A stretch of DNA of 64,000 nucleotides from Rhizophagus clarus. Taxonomy: Eukaryota; Glomeromycota; Glomeromycetes; Glomerales; Glomeraceae. Positions within the stretch are counted from its first letter, which is position 1, and each line of letters starts with the position of its first letter. Under the pieces are notes generated by a model. The model saw nothing but the letters and a program-made list of their open reading frames with translations, searched no databases and was not told the origin of the DNA. Shown piece by piece: positions 24,229-38,227 of the stretch. Where the stretch lies: the NCBI GenBank assembly GCA_015698045.1, contig BLAL01000016.1, forward strand, positions 310,001 to 374,000, in the 5' to 3' direction. A program made the position numbers and the translations under genes.

Positions 24229-25349
24229 GATTTTAAGTTGAACTTTTGGATTAATTTTCTTTTTTAATTTTATTAGTTTATATTTTTTTATGATTATATT
24301 TTTTTTTTTTTTTTGTAATATAGGCATATAATCATAATTTTTTTATTTGTAATTCAAATATGCTAATATTATAATTTTTACCTTTCGAAAATATTTTTTT
24401 TTATTACTGAAAATAAGCATTACCAAAATAAGAGCCCCAATTTATGGCCTAAATTTAGAAAGTAGGGAAAGTAGTGATTAGTTTTTTGATCCATAACTTT
24501 TATCCTCATCATAAAGGTTGGAACTAATGTTTATTTTACGGTAATTATTTTGGGAAGGTTTATATACAGTAATGTTTAAATTTGACACCAAATTTTTATT
24601 AATGAATAAATGGGGGGACGTGTTAAAAAATATAAAATTCCTTTTCTTCTTTATAAAGTTAAAATAACTTTTTTTTCATGTGATTCATACAAGTAATTTC
24701 AATATAATATTAAAAAAGGTAAAAATCTAGATGTGTCATAAATTATAATATTCAGGTTTATCTAATTGTCTAGGACTTTCCAGATTCAAATTTTTTTTCC
24801 ACGTGTACGCTTATCATCTACTATTTTGTTTATTTGTACGACTTATCAAGATATTCGACGAACAGTGATACTCTTTTTATAATACTCCGGGAAAGGGAAA
24901 ACTGGAATGAATTCCGTTGTCCGATATATGAATACATGATAATATTGTATTGACATTACATAAATATTACACAAGATGAAAGTAATAAATGAATCCGACA
25001 TAGAGATTACCATTTAGATTAACTGATTAATACTTAGTGAAACTCTGCAACGTGACCGCGTCATCACTGGTTTGCGTAAGCCCTTTCCCCTTGAATAATT
25101 GATATTAGTTTCCTAAGCCTTCTCTAGATATTTTTACGGTTCTGACCAGTGAATATCGCGGCTTACTCCGTGTAAGTTCACTACTATAAATACTCGTTGA
25201 AAAGTCATCCGTCTTGTAAAAACTTTACCTTTTAACTCAACACGTCCCGTTTTTAAAAATTCTTTTTTCTGTGTGTGTTTTTTTTTTGTCTTGTATATAT
25301 ATATAAAAAAAAAAAGGTACTCGAAGAAATAACTTTGACTGATTATAAA
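24229..25349. other. Intergenic region between NPC2-like gene and CDC48
   Basis: No coding sequence seen. Holds the NPC2-like 3' region and the CDC48 promoter. The sequence at 25030-25250 is less AT-rich than its surroundings (for example AACGTGACCGCGTCATCAC) and probably contains promoter elements. A T-rich leader with (TA)n precedes 25350. Confidence 0.5.
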
Positions 25350-28562
<3,213 letters not shown>

Positions 28563-28787
28563 TTCAAATTTATAGTGATTATATATTATATATTTTTTAC
28601 ACACACATAGAGAAAAAAAAAAAAATTGGAACTTTTTTTTATTTGTGAGTCTTGGTTGTAATAAGTTTTATCATCTCCCTTCCAATTTTGTTACTTTCAT
28701 CAAACCTATTAATATATTGTTATAAATAATATTACACGAAAAATAATTCATTATACTTGTTAATTAATGTTTATAATGTTCGAAAGT

Positions 28788-31028
28788 TCAGTCAGAACAA
28801 ACTCTTAAATCACTATACCTTGATTCAAAAAATTTTGCGGTATCTTCAAATCTTTTTTGATAAGTTTGCATGCTCCCAATATTAACACATTCTGCCCACC
28901 CTTTTGATGCACTATAAAATTCCATATCATCTGCTCTAATATCTTTACTATACAACGCTGAACAAATTGCTGCCTCCAACATTTCTGTATTACGAAATAG
29001 ATATTCTGTAATACCACTAAGTAAAAATTATAAAATGTAGTTAAGATAATATATGATGTCAAGTAAATAAAATTAAGTATATTTCTTACGTCCAAAGTCG
29101 AAATAATGGAGTTTGACAAACCATATGCTCATAAGGATTAATTTCTAATGCGTACCAACAATCCACCTAAATTAAAAATAATAACAGAATATTAAAAAAT
29201 TACAAAACATGAATAGTTTTTTTTTTTTTTTTTTTTTTTTTTGAAATATACCATGGCCAATAATGATAAATGAGAATTTGGTTTTCTTTTTTCTTTTGGA
29301 ACAATAGATAAAGAAAATTTATCCAGAATAGTATCCGATAATAAAATTGGTTCACGAGATTCAGACGATTTACCAAAAACAAATTCTCCGGCCTAAAATT
29401 ATATTATAAAATTGTTAATGGAAATAATTGCAACCATACACAATTTCTTTTACAGAACTGTTTCGCACTTACTATCCATAAAACTTAAGGTTTGACTTTA
29501 CCAAAGGTATAATAAACGTGACAAATAAGTTTTTACCTTTTTAACCCGCGTTCTAAATTCTTCTTCTTTTTCTTGAATCATTAATTTAAATAAATCAGAA
29601 ACAGATTGCGCGTATTGTTGAATTTGTAATTTAGCGCTCGGATTCATAATTGCTAAACCTAATAATATAAAATTTAAATTAGTAAAATATGTACTTTACA
29701 ATTTACGAATAATAAATAAACTTACCAGCATAAACATGCCATTTATTTGAATAAATACGTAATGCCATGTGGACTTTAACATTTTCTATACCACCCACAT
29801 ATTGTGGTGTTTCCCACTAATTGGATTTTTAAAAAAAAGTATAATTTAAAAATGATATTTTAAAACGTAAATAAAAAATTAAAATAATATAATACTGGAA
29901 ATTGCCGTTGCGTTTTCCATGCGGTTCCCATACTAAACATATATATATATAAGAATTAGTTAGAATATTAGGCAAAAACGAAATGAAATAATTTAATAAA
30001 TGTAGCATCACCTTAAAAATGCTACATGAGTTACGGCTTGAGTATCAGCTGTAATTCGATCGTGTTCTTCGTATGATAATTTTACGAATTCAGATTCCAA
30101 ACATGACAACACACGTATGACAATATCAAACTTCTCTTTGGTTGCTCTATGCTGGATCACCACCTATTAACAAAAGATTATCATATGAGAAAGTCATTTT
30201 AGGAGATATAAATAGTAAAATCTTTAGCAAAGGTCATAATATTCGATGGATATTTACCAATGGTTGACCTTTTGAGTCTACAGTTGGTCCATGAAGTGAA
30301 TGACATGAAATAATGTGAACATCATTAGGAAGATGTTTCTCAAAGGCGCGAATTTCAGGTTCTTTGACTGATGTCTGATATAAATCAAATATTTGGAGGA
30401 AAATATTTAATCAAGATAACTTCTTGCAAAGATCAATTTAATAATTTTAAAAAATAATTTTACCTGACCAGACACAATTGCATTCATTTTCGTGGCTACG
30501 ATAAGAAGAAAATAAGATTAAGGGATTTCTTTGATAATAATTATAATATTATAAATTTATAAATTCCAAAAATATTTCTTACATGGACCATACTCCGCTA
30601 CGACTTTCTCGATATTTTCAGCTTCGACAGAATAAATTATAAAATCACTTTGTCTCGATACGGCATGACCATTTCGACAAACATTCATTCCACTATCTAA
30701 TTATAAAAATTATGTAATATTTCAAAAAATTAAAATATGGATAAATTATTTGAAGAAATTTATTGTTTACCTTTTAATAATTCTTTGAATTCTTCATAAT
30801 TTTCACTCCGATCACAAACATTCACGCTATTAATTAAATAAATAGTAATGTATTTTTTTTTTTTTTTTTTTTTTTTGAGATAATACAAATTATTTATATA
30901 GATAAACAAAAATTCACTTACTTTTTCCAACCATGAGATATCATTCTTTTTGCATACATTAAACCCATATCACCTAAGCCTATTATACCAATTTCCAAAG
31001 TTTCTTTTTCATTATCGTAAGAAGACAT
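28788..31028 (-). CDS. TYR1: Prephenate dehydrogenase (NADP+), tyrosine biosynthesis
   Basis: About twelve short exons from the ATG at 31028 down to the TGA ending at 28788; the last exon is 28788-29016. The joined product is about 440 residues, close to yeast Tyr1 (452). The N-terminal Rossmann motif GIIGLGDMG binds NADP. It is followed by DFIIYSVEAENI, the HSLHGP catalytic-region motif, EEHDRITADTQAVTHVAFL, NVKVHMALRIYSNKWHVYAGLAI, and NSHLSLLAMVDCWYALEINPYEHM near the C-terminus. All are recognisable blocks of fungal Tyr1. The enzyme oxidatively decarboxylates prephenate to 4-hydroxyphenylpyruvate in the cytosol. Introns are about 50-120 bases; one contains a long T/A run. No frame-breaking change was seen, but I did not verify every junction base by base. 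Confidence 0.92.
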
Positions 31029-31540
31029 TTTGATACGTGAAGAAGTAAGAAAAGTTCGAAAGTTTCAAGAGGAAGCTTAAATTCACAGCCTCAAACATGT
31101 TTAAGGAATAATGAGAGAGTTTTTTTATTGGACATTAAAATCTTTTTATCTGATAAAATCAATGATAATCTTCTCGAGTATCAAATTACCATTTCAAGTT
31201 TAAGCATGTTTTTAAACGTTAGGTACGAGGAATTATATAGCGTCGAAATTTTTGGTTGTTAGTTTTGGCTAATTTGTATAACGTTGTAAAAATCTACATT
31301 TTTATAATGCAATTGAAATAATTTTAACGTGTATAGTACCTTAAATATTCCGCGTTTAATTTTTAGCCCAAACGGAAATGTTCCGTTGAATTACAAAATC
31401 TTCATTCTTTTATAGTATTTGTAATTTTATTTCATTATAATTTTCATGTTTTTTTTCATAATATATGGCATTATTCAAGGGGATAATTATTCGGCTTATT
31501 TAGATTTTGTCCAAACATAAGAGATTTGATGATCATGTGA
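31029..31540. other. TYR1 promoter side and intergenic sequence
   Basis: No gene seen. AT-rich. Contains TTTAGCCCAAACGGAAATGTTCCG near 31360, a small imperfect palindrome (CGGAAATGTTCCG). This marks the boundary between the gene-bearing left part and the transposon-rich right part. Confidence 0.45.
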
Positions 31541-31544
31541 TTTT

Positions 31545-31925
31545 GGGATCACAAGAAAATTAAAGAAAAATATTACTGGAAAAATATGTTTGATGACATT
31601 AAGGCGTATGTAGAATCATATAATAATTATCAAAGAAAAGGAAAACTAGCAGAAAGAAATGATTAAAGTTAAAGAACCATTTTATCAAATTGAAATTGAT
31701 TTTATAGAATAAAAAGGAAAAATAGATACATTATTGTAGTAATTGATTACTTACTAAATAGCCAGAAGCAAAAGCTGTAGAAAAAAATGATGCAAAAACA
31801 GTATCAGATTTATATATGAAGAAATTATTTGTAGATATGGATATTCACAAAAAATAATAAGTGATTAAAGATCACATTTTAAAAACAAAATTATTGAAGA
31901 ATTAATAGTAAAATTTAACAAAAAA
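31545..31925 (+). pseudogene. Ty3/Gypsy-type integrase remnant
   Basis: The plus-strand translation, interrupted by several stops, shows the zinc-binding/N-terminal integrase pattern (YYWKNMFDDIKAYVES, with the usual cysteines replaced). After it comes the start of the catalytic core (FYQIEIDFIE, VIDYLTK*PEAKAVEK, DAKTVSDLYM). These match the order of Gypsy/chromovirus integrases. Multiple in-frame stops, missing Cys residues and lack of LTRs or reverse transcriptase show it is a dead fragment. Confidence 0.75.
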
Positions 31926-32123
31926 ATTTGTTAATTAAATTTTTCATATAATTCATTTATTAAAGACTAGATTTATAGTATAAAAGTAATAAATTAAATT
32001 TAATATAGTAGAATAATATTAGAATTTATTAGTTATTGAGAATGAATTAATTTATTCAATATTTATTAAAAATCAAATTAAAGTATTAAAAAAATATTTA
32101 AAAATCAGATCTAGTAAATTCTA

Positions 32124-32141
32124 ATTAATAAGTAATACCTC
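32124..32141 (+). repeat. Target-site duplication, left copy
   Basis: AATTAATAAGTAATACCT, identical to 34120-34137, immediately left of the retrocopy. Confidence 0.9.
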
Positions 32142-34119
32142 GATGCAAAGTCAGCAACTCTTCCCGATAATCACTCAGTCCAATTTTTTCAGCAAAAACT
32201 TTTTGTTATTTTCTGAGTTTGCGTCGTTGGAAACAACTATTATATTTGCAAATATGTCACAACCAAATATACAAGATATAAGAAAAGAGTTATGTACATT
32301 ATTTCGAAACAACTTTAACAAACTTATTCTAGAGAATATGAAGAAGGAATGAGACGCTTTCAGCTTTGTGTGGCCTCACTCAAGCACATGGGATAACCAA
32401 CAAAACGTTCCTCGTTATCTGTTATCTGGTCTTCGAAACCCTTCAGAATAGTTTATAGAACTATCAAAGTATTGGGATGTATGCCCTTACCTCTTGACCT
32501 ATATTCATCATATTTCAATTTGCACTTTGGAGAGCGCAATAGCCCTCTCTAGGGCGGCTGAGGAAAATGATACCAAATCAGGAAAAGTGGATAAACAGGA
32601 TACACCAATCATAGTTGAAGATAGCAACGCCCAGATGGATATAGAAATATCTCCCCTGAAAGCGAACCAATCAACATCAAACACGACGCTGATCACAAAA
32701 GAATCACCTGATGAAACAAGTTTTCAACCTGTATTGTCAAAAGCGCAAAAGAAGAAATAACGCAAGAAGAATAAAGCCGAACGTACAGCTGATAAAGCTA
32801 ATAAAAGTTCGAAACCTACTCTGAACCCTCTTGCCAAAACGTTTACTCCTCCCACGCGTAATGAACAAGCAGGTAATAATATACTTTTGCCGTCGCCTGA
32901 AAAGAAAGCTAAGTCGGAAGACCAGCCGAATACAAAAAAGATGGTAGAAAATGAAGCGTCAACAGTTATCACTGGATATCAGTCTGCACATAATTCTCAG
33001 GCCTTCGTTCGCGATATCATAGTATACGACATCCCAGTGAAGTGGGATAATTACACCATCATTAATGCGCTATCCGCTTGGGAAAAGGTTATCTCCATGA
33101 CTGTCAAGAGGCAAAAGAAATACAAGACACTCCGTGTCAAGTTGGAGATTTCACAATTTTTTAAGAATTATGAAAAACATTAGATGGCGTCGTTGATGGG
33201 TTTCCCGGTAAGATGATTTCTAGCGTCTTGGTTCCTGCAAGAACGAAAAGAAAGAGAAAGGTACCAAGCTGCAGTTCTGAACCCACCAGAAAGCATGAAC
33301 TCAGCTACGCTAGTCCACAATGATAATGAAGCCTACTTAATCTTCCATAACATTAATATGTTCAAAGAAGTAAAATTACCAGATGGCAAGAGGAAAATAA
33401 TCGGATATTTATCAAGTTGGGACGACTTACATCGATTAATTAATACTCCGAATGTTTGAAATGGCGAAACAGTTGATTGGACCCGCCATACCTCTCCGTC
33501 TCACAACCCTAGAAAGTCAATGAAGTCTGCCTATAATAAGAGCAGTGAGCGAACTAAAAGTACTAATGCTTCCTCCCCAAATAACAATAGGGCCAAGTCG
33601 CGTTCGGTTAAGAAGGTGGCAACAGGCACTAATAATATCCCCATTCGTAATGGCAGAGGTAATGCCTCTCAACAACAATATTCATCCAGTACTAAACAGG
33701 GAAAAGACTCTCCAAAAACTGAGTACGATGACAAGAAATATAAATCCAAGTCGAAAAGGTCTTCTACTTCGAAAAAGATGATAATGGCTGAGATCACACG
33801 AATGAACAAAGTATTAGAAAGTTTATTAAAGAGAACCTCTATCTGAGGAATCGGATGGATTTTTGTTGGGTTAGGGCTGACCGTTTTAGTAAATTTTATT
33901 TTGTTGTACTGGTATAGATCCAAATTTTATTTTTTTATACCTGATCACCTTTTATTCATTATTTTTTAATTAATGGCAATATGATTGAACTGTGGTCTTA
34001 CTTTGTATTACCTTAGAGTATAGCTAAATACTGATGTACGGGTTACTTAATAACCCAGTAATCTTGTAAATAAAGTTTATGCGCTATCAATGCCTTTAAA
34101 ATTAAAAAAAAAAAAAAAA
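32142..34119 (+). mobile_element. Poly(A)-tailed retrocopy with 18-bp target-site duplication
   Basis: The element ends in an A run at about 34101-34120, preceded by an AATAAA-type signal near 34068. It is flanked by perfect 18-base direct repeats, AATTAATAAGTAATACCT, at 32124-32141 and 34120-34137. This is the signature of LINE-machinery (target-primed) insertion of an mRNA. It is less AT-rich than its surroundings. The body holds broken frames described in the next entry. No reverse transcriptase is visible, so it is a non-autonomous copy. Confidence 0.88.
32143..33846 (+). pseudogene. Broken retroelement ORF1-like or host-derived gene inside the retrocopy
   Basis: Consecutive frames, at about 32143-32350, 32380-32760, 32763-33183 and 33520-33843, read as one former protein interrupted by stops and frameshifts. 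Segments include a Trp/Leu-rich part (WPHSSTWDNQQNV), a charged Lys/Glu linker (KAQKKK, KKAKSEDQ), an RRM-like strand (RDIIVYDIPVKWDNYTI, then KYKTLRVKLEI), and a basic Ser/Lys-rich tail (SKSKRSSTSKKM). Together with the poly(A) end this resembles nucleic-acid-binding ORF1 proteins of LINE elements. The RRM-like reading is tentative. Confidence 0.55.
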
Positions 34120-34137
34120 AATTAATAAGTAATACCT
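34120..34137 (+). repeat. Target-site duplication, right copy
   Basis: AATTAATAAGTAATACCT immediately after the poly(A) tail. Its first base is shared with the A run. Confidence 0.9.
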
Positions 34138-34139
34138 TA

Positions 34140-34291
34140 CATATGGGCTGATTTTGCCGTCGTCTCAATTATCGTTTGATTAACTTTAGCAAGTGAAATA
34201 CTATTTAAGGAAAAAACATTCCTAATTTTAGTATTTAAGTTGCCATAGTTAATACTCCGAGTTACTGGGTCAAGTCAAATCCGCCCATATG
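34140..34291. mobile_element. Possible MITE, 152 bp
   Basis: The ends are inverted repeats: CATATGGGCTGATTT on the left and AAATCCGCCCATATG on the right (13 of 15 match). There is no coding capacity. The flanks are TTA on the left and ATTA on the right, which may reflect a short target duplication. It sits two bases after the retrocopy target duplication. Confidence 0.55.
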
Positions 34292-35999
34292 ATTAAGTGA
34301 TATTAATCTATACCTAATGAAGTTGCTTTAAATATATATATATATAAGATTTTATCTTATACCTGCTACTTTAACAGCTAGTAGAAGTAATTGGAATACT
34401 TTTAAATTTATATATTTAAAGTAAGAATGAAAAATTAGTATATATAAATTGAAATTTAAAATTTATTAAGATTTAAATTTAATGAATAAGTTAAATAAAA
34501 TTAAACTAAATAAATTAGAATTAAAAAATATTAATTAAAATGATAAAGATTACAATAAAGATAATAATAATAATGGTTGTATCAATATTGTTTTTTTTTT
34601 AGTAAATATATATTAGTAATTTACAAATTTTGATTATACATTAGAAAGGTAATAAAAACTAAATTACTGTATATACCAAAAATACAAATCTAATGTAATG
34701 GATTGACTAAATCTATTTACTGTTATTAGTCTATAATTATTTGAATATACTTTTACCATTATGTAAAATACAATATACAATATATTTTTTTTTGATTTAT
34801 CTATTTTAAATTTTTTTTTGATTTTTTAATTTTGAATTTTGATTATATTATTATTATTTATCTTTCTTTTTTTTAGATCTATTATTTATGTTATTTATTA
34901 TTCTTTTTCTTTTATTTATTTTAAAAATACCTGATTGTTTTCTATTTCTACTGTTTTATTATATCTTTTAACCCATATTTCTTTCTAGAAGTATTGATGT
35001 TACATATATTCATTATAAATAAAATAAAATTATATGATTTAATGAACTTCTACACATAAATTATTTTAAACATACTATACATTACATTCTTAGAAATATT
35101 ACCTTAAGAATTACACCTAAATATTCCATCTGAAATTTAAAAAAGCTAAAGCAATTTATTACAAACAAAGTGCACCAGAGTTTCAGATTATCACTAAGAG
35201 CTTTACTGATAAATCTAAAGAAAGCAGGAAAAAGTACATACTTAATACATACACAGTGAAGCAAATAATTCTAACTTAATAAGTTAATAGAATTGTAATA
35301 AATGCAGTTTCGATCTAAATTATGTATAATACATTAAGTATCATAGGTGTAATATGATCAGGTCAGACCTTAATTTTGAATTCTTTAATTTCAATAAAAT
35401 ATTGCTAATGTTAAGTAAATATGATAAAAAATTTTTGGATTTGATTTTTTTTATATAAAAAAGAGTCTGATAAGATTTTGTATGATGCATTCATATTAAT
35501 ATAATTTTCTTAAAAATATATTTCAAAATTGATTCTAGACGTTATATAAAAGATGATGTTCCTGTTAGTAAATCCTTTTTATCTACTTTACATAAATAAA
35601 ACAAAAAATCCAAACTAATCAAACTTATCATTATCAAAATCATTGATATAACAATCAAACAAACATGTATTTTTCATAAGATAATAATAAAGTAAATTAG
35701 TTTATTGCTTGGCTAACTTCTTGAAATATACCATGTTTTAAAATAAAACAAATGCATTAATCATGTATATCTAATCTAATTAAATCTGTATTTCAACACA
35801 ATAAAATTACTATATTACCTGATTTTTAGTATTAACAAAATTTAGCGTAGTATTATACAAGCAATAAAAAAATTAATATGCCTTTTATTATAACGTTCTA
35901 AACAATAAATTTTCTAAATATAAAGCAAAATGAAATATTATGAAAATAAATCATAATGATAAATATGAATCAGAAATATTATTTTTTTTCACATCAGTT
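34292..35999. other. AT-rich sequence without recognisable features
   Basis: No coding frame, repeat family or RNA gene supported. Short frames (for example 35082-35264 minus) are not protein-like. Confidence 0.5.
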
Positions 36000-36004
36000 A
36001 CTAG

Positions 36005-36162
36005 GGGGTGCAGACATTACTGACATGACTTTTCTACGTCAGTAACGTCTCATATAGGAATTTATTAATAATTCATATAATTTATATAATTTTAAATTAC
36101 ATCATAGGTTACAACTTTTTACGTAACGTATCTAAAAAAAAGCAAATGTCTGCACCCTTATC
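36005..36162. mobile_element. MITE with GGGTGCAGACATT termini
   Basis: The left end is GGGGTGCAGACATT and the right end AAATGTCTGCACCC. The two are inverted repeats of about 13 bases. The flanks ATCAGTTACT and ATCAGTTGCT look like a 9-10 base target duplication with one mismatch, as made by MULE-type transposases. The interior is AT-rich and non-coding. Confidence 0.65.
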
Positions 36163-36498
36163 AGTTGCTAATCTTCTTAATTTAAGTTTATAGATTCAAA
36201 ATTACTTAATCTTAAAGAAGTTTTTGCAGAAAATAATCTTTTATTTATCTATATTACTCTAATCACAGACTATATAGATATATGTAAAAAAATTTATTTT
36301 GAAAATCTAGTAAATGAAAATCTCATAATTGGCAATAATGATAGAAATAAATTAGATGTAACATAACAATTGAGTTACTATTTCCTAACAATGTATCCAG
36401 TCAATTTTTAACTGACAGCAATCTACAATCTTTCAAAATAATTAAAAAGCAGGACAGCTCATGGCTTCTTATCAGTTACTTCTCAACATGGAACATAT

Positions 36499-36653
36499 GG
36501 GATCTTTGCAATAGAAAGGTATGAAACTCAAAAAAATTTTTAAATTTACTTTATATGCTAATTATATTTTTTATACTAAAATAAATGTAAATTTAATGTT
36601 AATTAAATTTTTATTTTTTTTTGAGTTTCGTACCTTTCTATTACAAAGACCCC
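36499..36653. mobile_element. 155-bp MITE related to the 44754-50850 transposon
   Basis: The ends are GGGATCTTTGCAATAGAAAG on the left and CTTTCTATTACAAAGACCCC on the right, an inverted repeat of more than 20 bases that continues with GTATGAAACTC / GAGTTTCGTAC. The element is flanked by ATAT on both sides. The same termini and the same ATAT flanks occur on the 6.1 kb element at 44754, so this is very likely its non-autonomous derivative. Confidence 0.82.
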
Positions 36654-37289
36654 ATATTATCCAGTAAAGCTCCGCATGAGCCAGCTCAAGTCAAGCTACA
36701 GTCTGGTTTGGCTTGGCTTGAAAAAAAAAATTCTGGCTTGAGCCAAAATGAGTTAAGCCATAAAAAATCTTGGCTCAACTCATTCAAGCTAAGCTAAGCC
36801 ATGAAAAATTCTGGCTCAAGCCAAGTTGAGCTTGAGTTGGCTCAAGCTGGCTCAAACTTTATTATCAAAAAAAAAAAGCTGAAACTAGGCATTTTTATAT
36901 GTAAAGTTACAAAAAAAAAACACCAGAACTAATGGTCCTGGCTTTTTTATTCATAAAATTGAAAAAAAAATGCCAGAACTAATGGTCCTGGCAGGACCCT
37001 GAATAATACCAATATAACTCACATACAGGTTTGCGTAGAGTTTATATGAAATTACTTTTTAAACCTACAAATTGAGTTTGCGTAGATCGGTCAATTTGGG
37101 AGTAATTCACATATTATGTTTGCGTAGAGTTTATAATAGATATACGTAGATTTATTTTTAAAAAATACTAATTTTGGTAAATTAAATTACTCGGTATTTA
37201 CCAAAATTTATTTTATTTTATTTATTTTTTCACTTTTTTTGGTATTTTATACCAAATTTAATTATTTTTATTATTCTTTTTCGGTTTTT

Positions 37290-37816
37290 AATACCCTAAT
37301 TTCAAAAGTCTGGTCATATTTTTCGCACAGCAACATTACAAAAAATAAAAAAAAATAATTAATTAATTAAAAAAAAGAATAACGAAAGACATCTTACCCA
37401 CCCTCCCCTATCTTAATTTCAAAAGTCCAGTTATGCTTTTCGTCTGGTAATACTACAAAAAATAAATAAAAAAATGATTAATTAATTAGTTAAAAAAAAT
37501 TACCGAAAAACACTTCCCACACCTTCTCTTACCTTAATTTCAAAAGTCTGGTTGTGCTTTTCGTCTGGCAACACTACAAAAAGTAAAAAAAGTTAATACT
37601 TAATTAATTAAAAAAAATAACAAAATACCTCCCCCAACCCTCCCTTACCTTAATTCCAAAAGTCCGGTCATGCCTTTTATCTGGCAACATTACAAAAAAT
37701 AAAAATAAAAAATAATTAATTAATTAGTTAAAAAAAACAACGAAACACCTCCCCCAACCCCTTCCTTACCTTAATTCCAAAAGTCCAGTCATGCTTTTCA
37801 TCTGGTAATACCACAA
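37290..37816 (-). repeat. Array of five splice-like micro-exon modules (left arm)
   Basis: Read on the minus strand, five units at about 110-120 base spacing each show a T tract, TTTTTGTAG or near match, and a 41-base core (TGTTGCCAGACGAAAAGCAT, ending TTTTGGAATTAAG). After the core comes GTAAGG with G-rich sequence, then an AACTAATTAATTAA-type stretch before the next T tract. These correspond to 3' splice site, micro-exon, 5' splice site and branch-like element. Some units have lost a signal (for example a final G of TAG). Confidence 0.8.
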
Positions 37817-38227
37817 AAATAAACTGATAAATGATTAAAAAAAAGATCAGATATTCAGATTATCTGATTAGATCAGCAAGTCACATGACCTTACCTTTAT
37901 ATCAAATAATTTGTTATAGCGTTAACAGCGTTTTGTATTATAAAATCACAAAAAAAATGCTGAAACTATTGGTACCAGCATTTTTTATTCATAAAATTGC
38001 AAAAAGTGCCAGAACAAATAGTTCTAGCATTTTTTATATATAAATTTGCAAAAAAAAATACCAGAACTATTGGTATTGGCGTTTTTTACATATAAATTGT
38101 AAAAAATTGCCAAGCTTGATCTGGCTCATGAGCTGGCTTGAGCTTTTCAAGCCAAGCCCACTGCCAGCTTGAGTTTATCAAGTCAAGCCTAATACCTGAC
38201 TTAAGCTTTTTCAAGCTGGCTTGTGAG

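Noticed and set aside
24425-24560. Possible MITE near the NPC2-like gene (ACCAAAATAA...TTATTTTGGGA)
   Set aside because: The inverted match is too short and no target duplication is visible.
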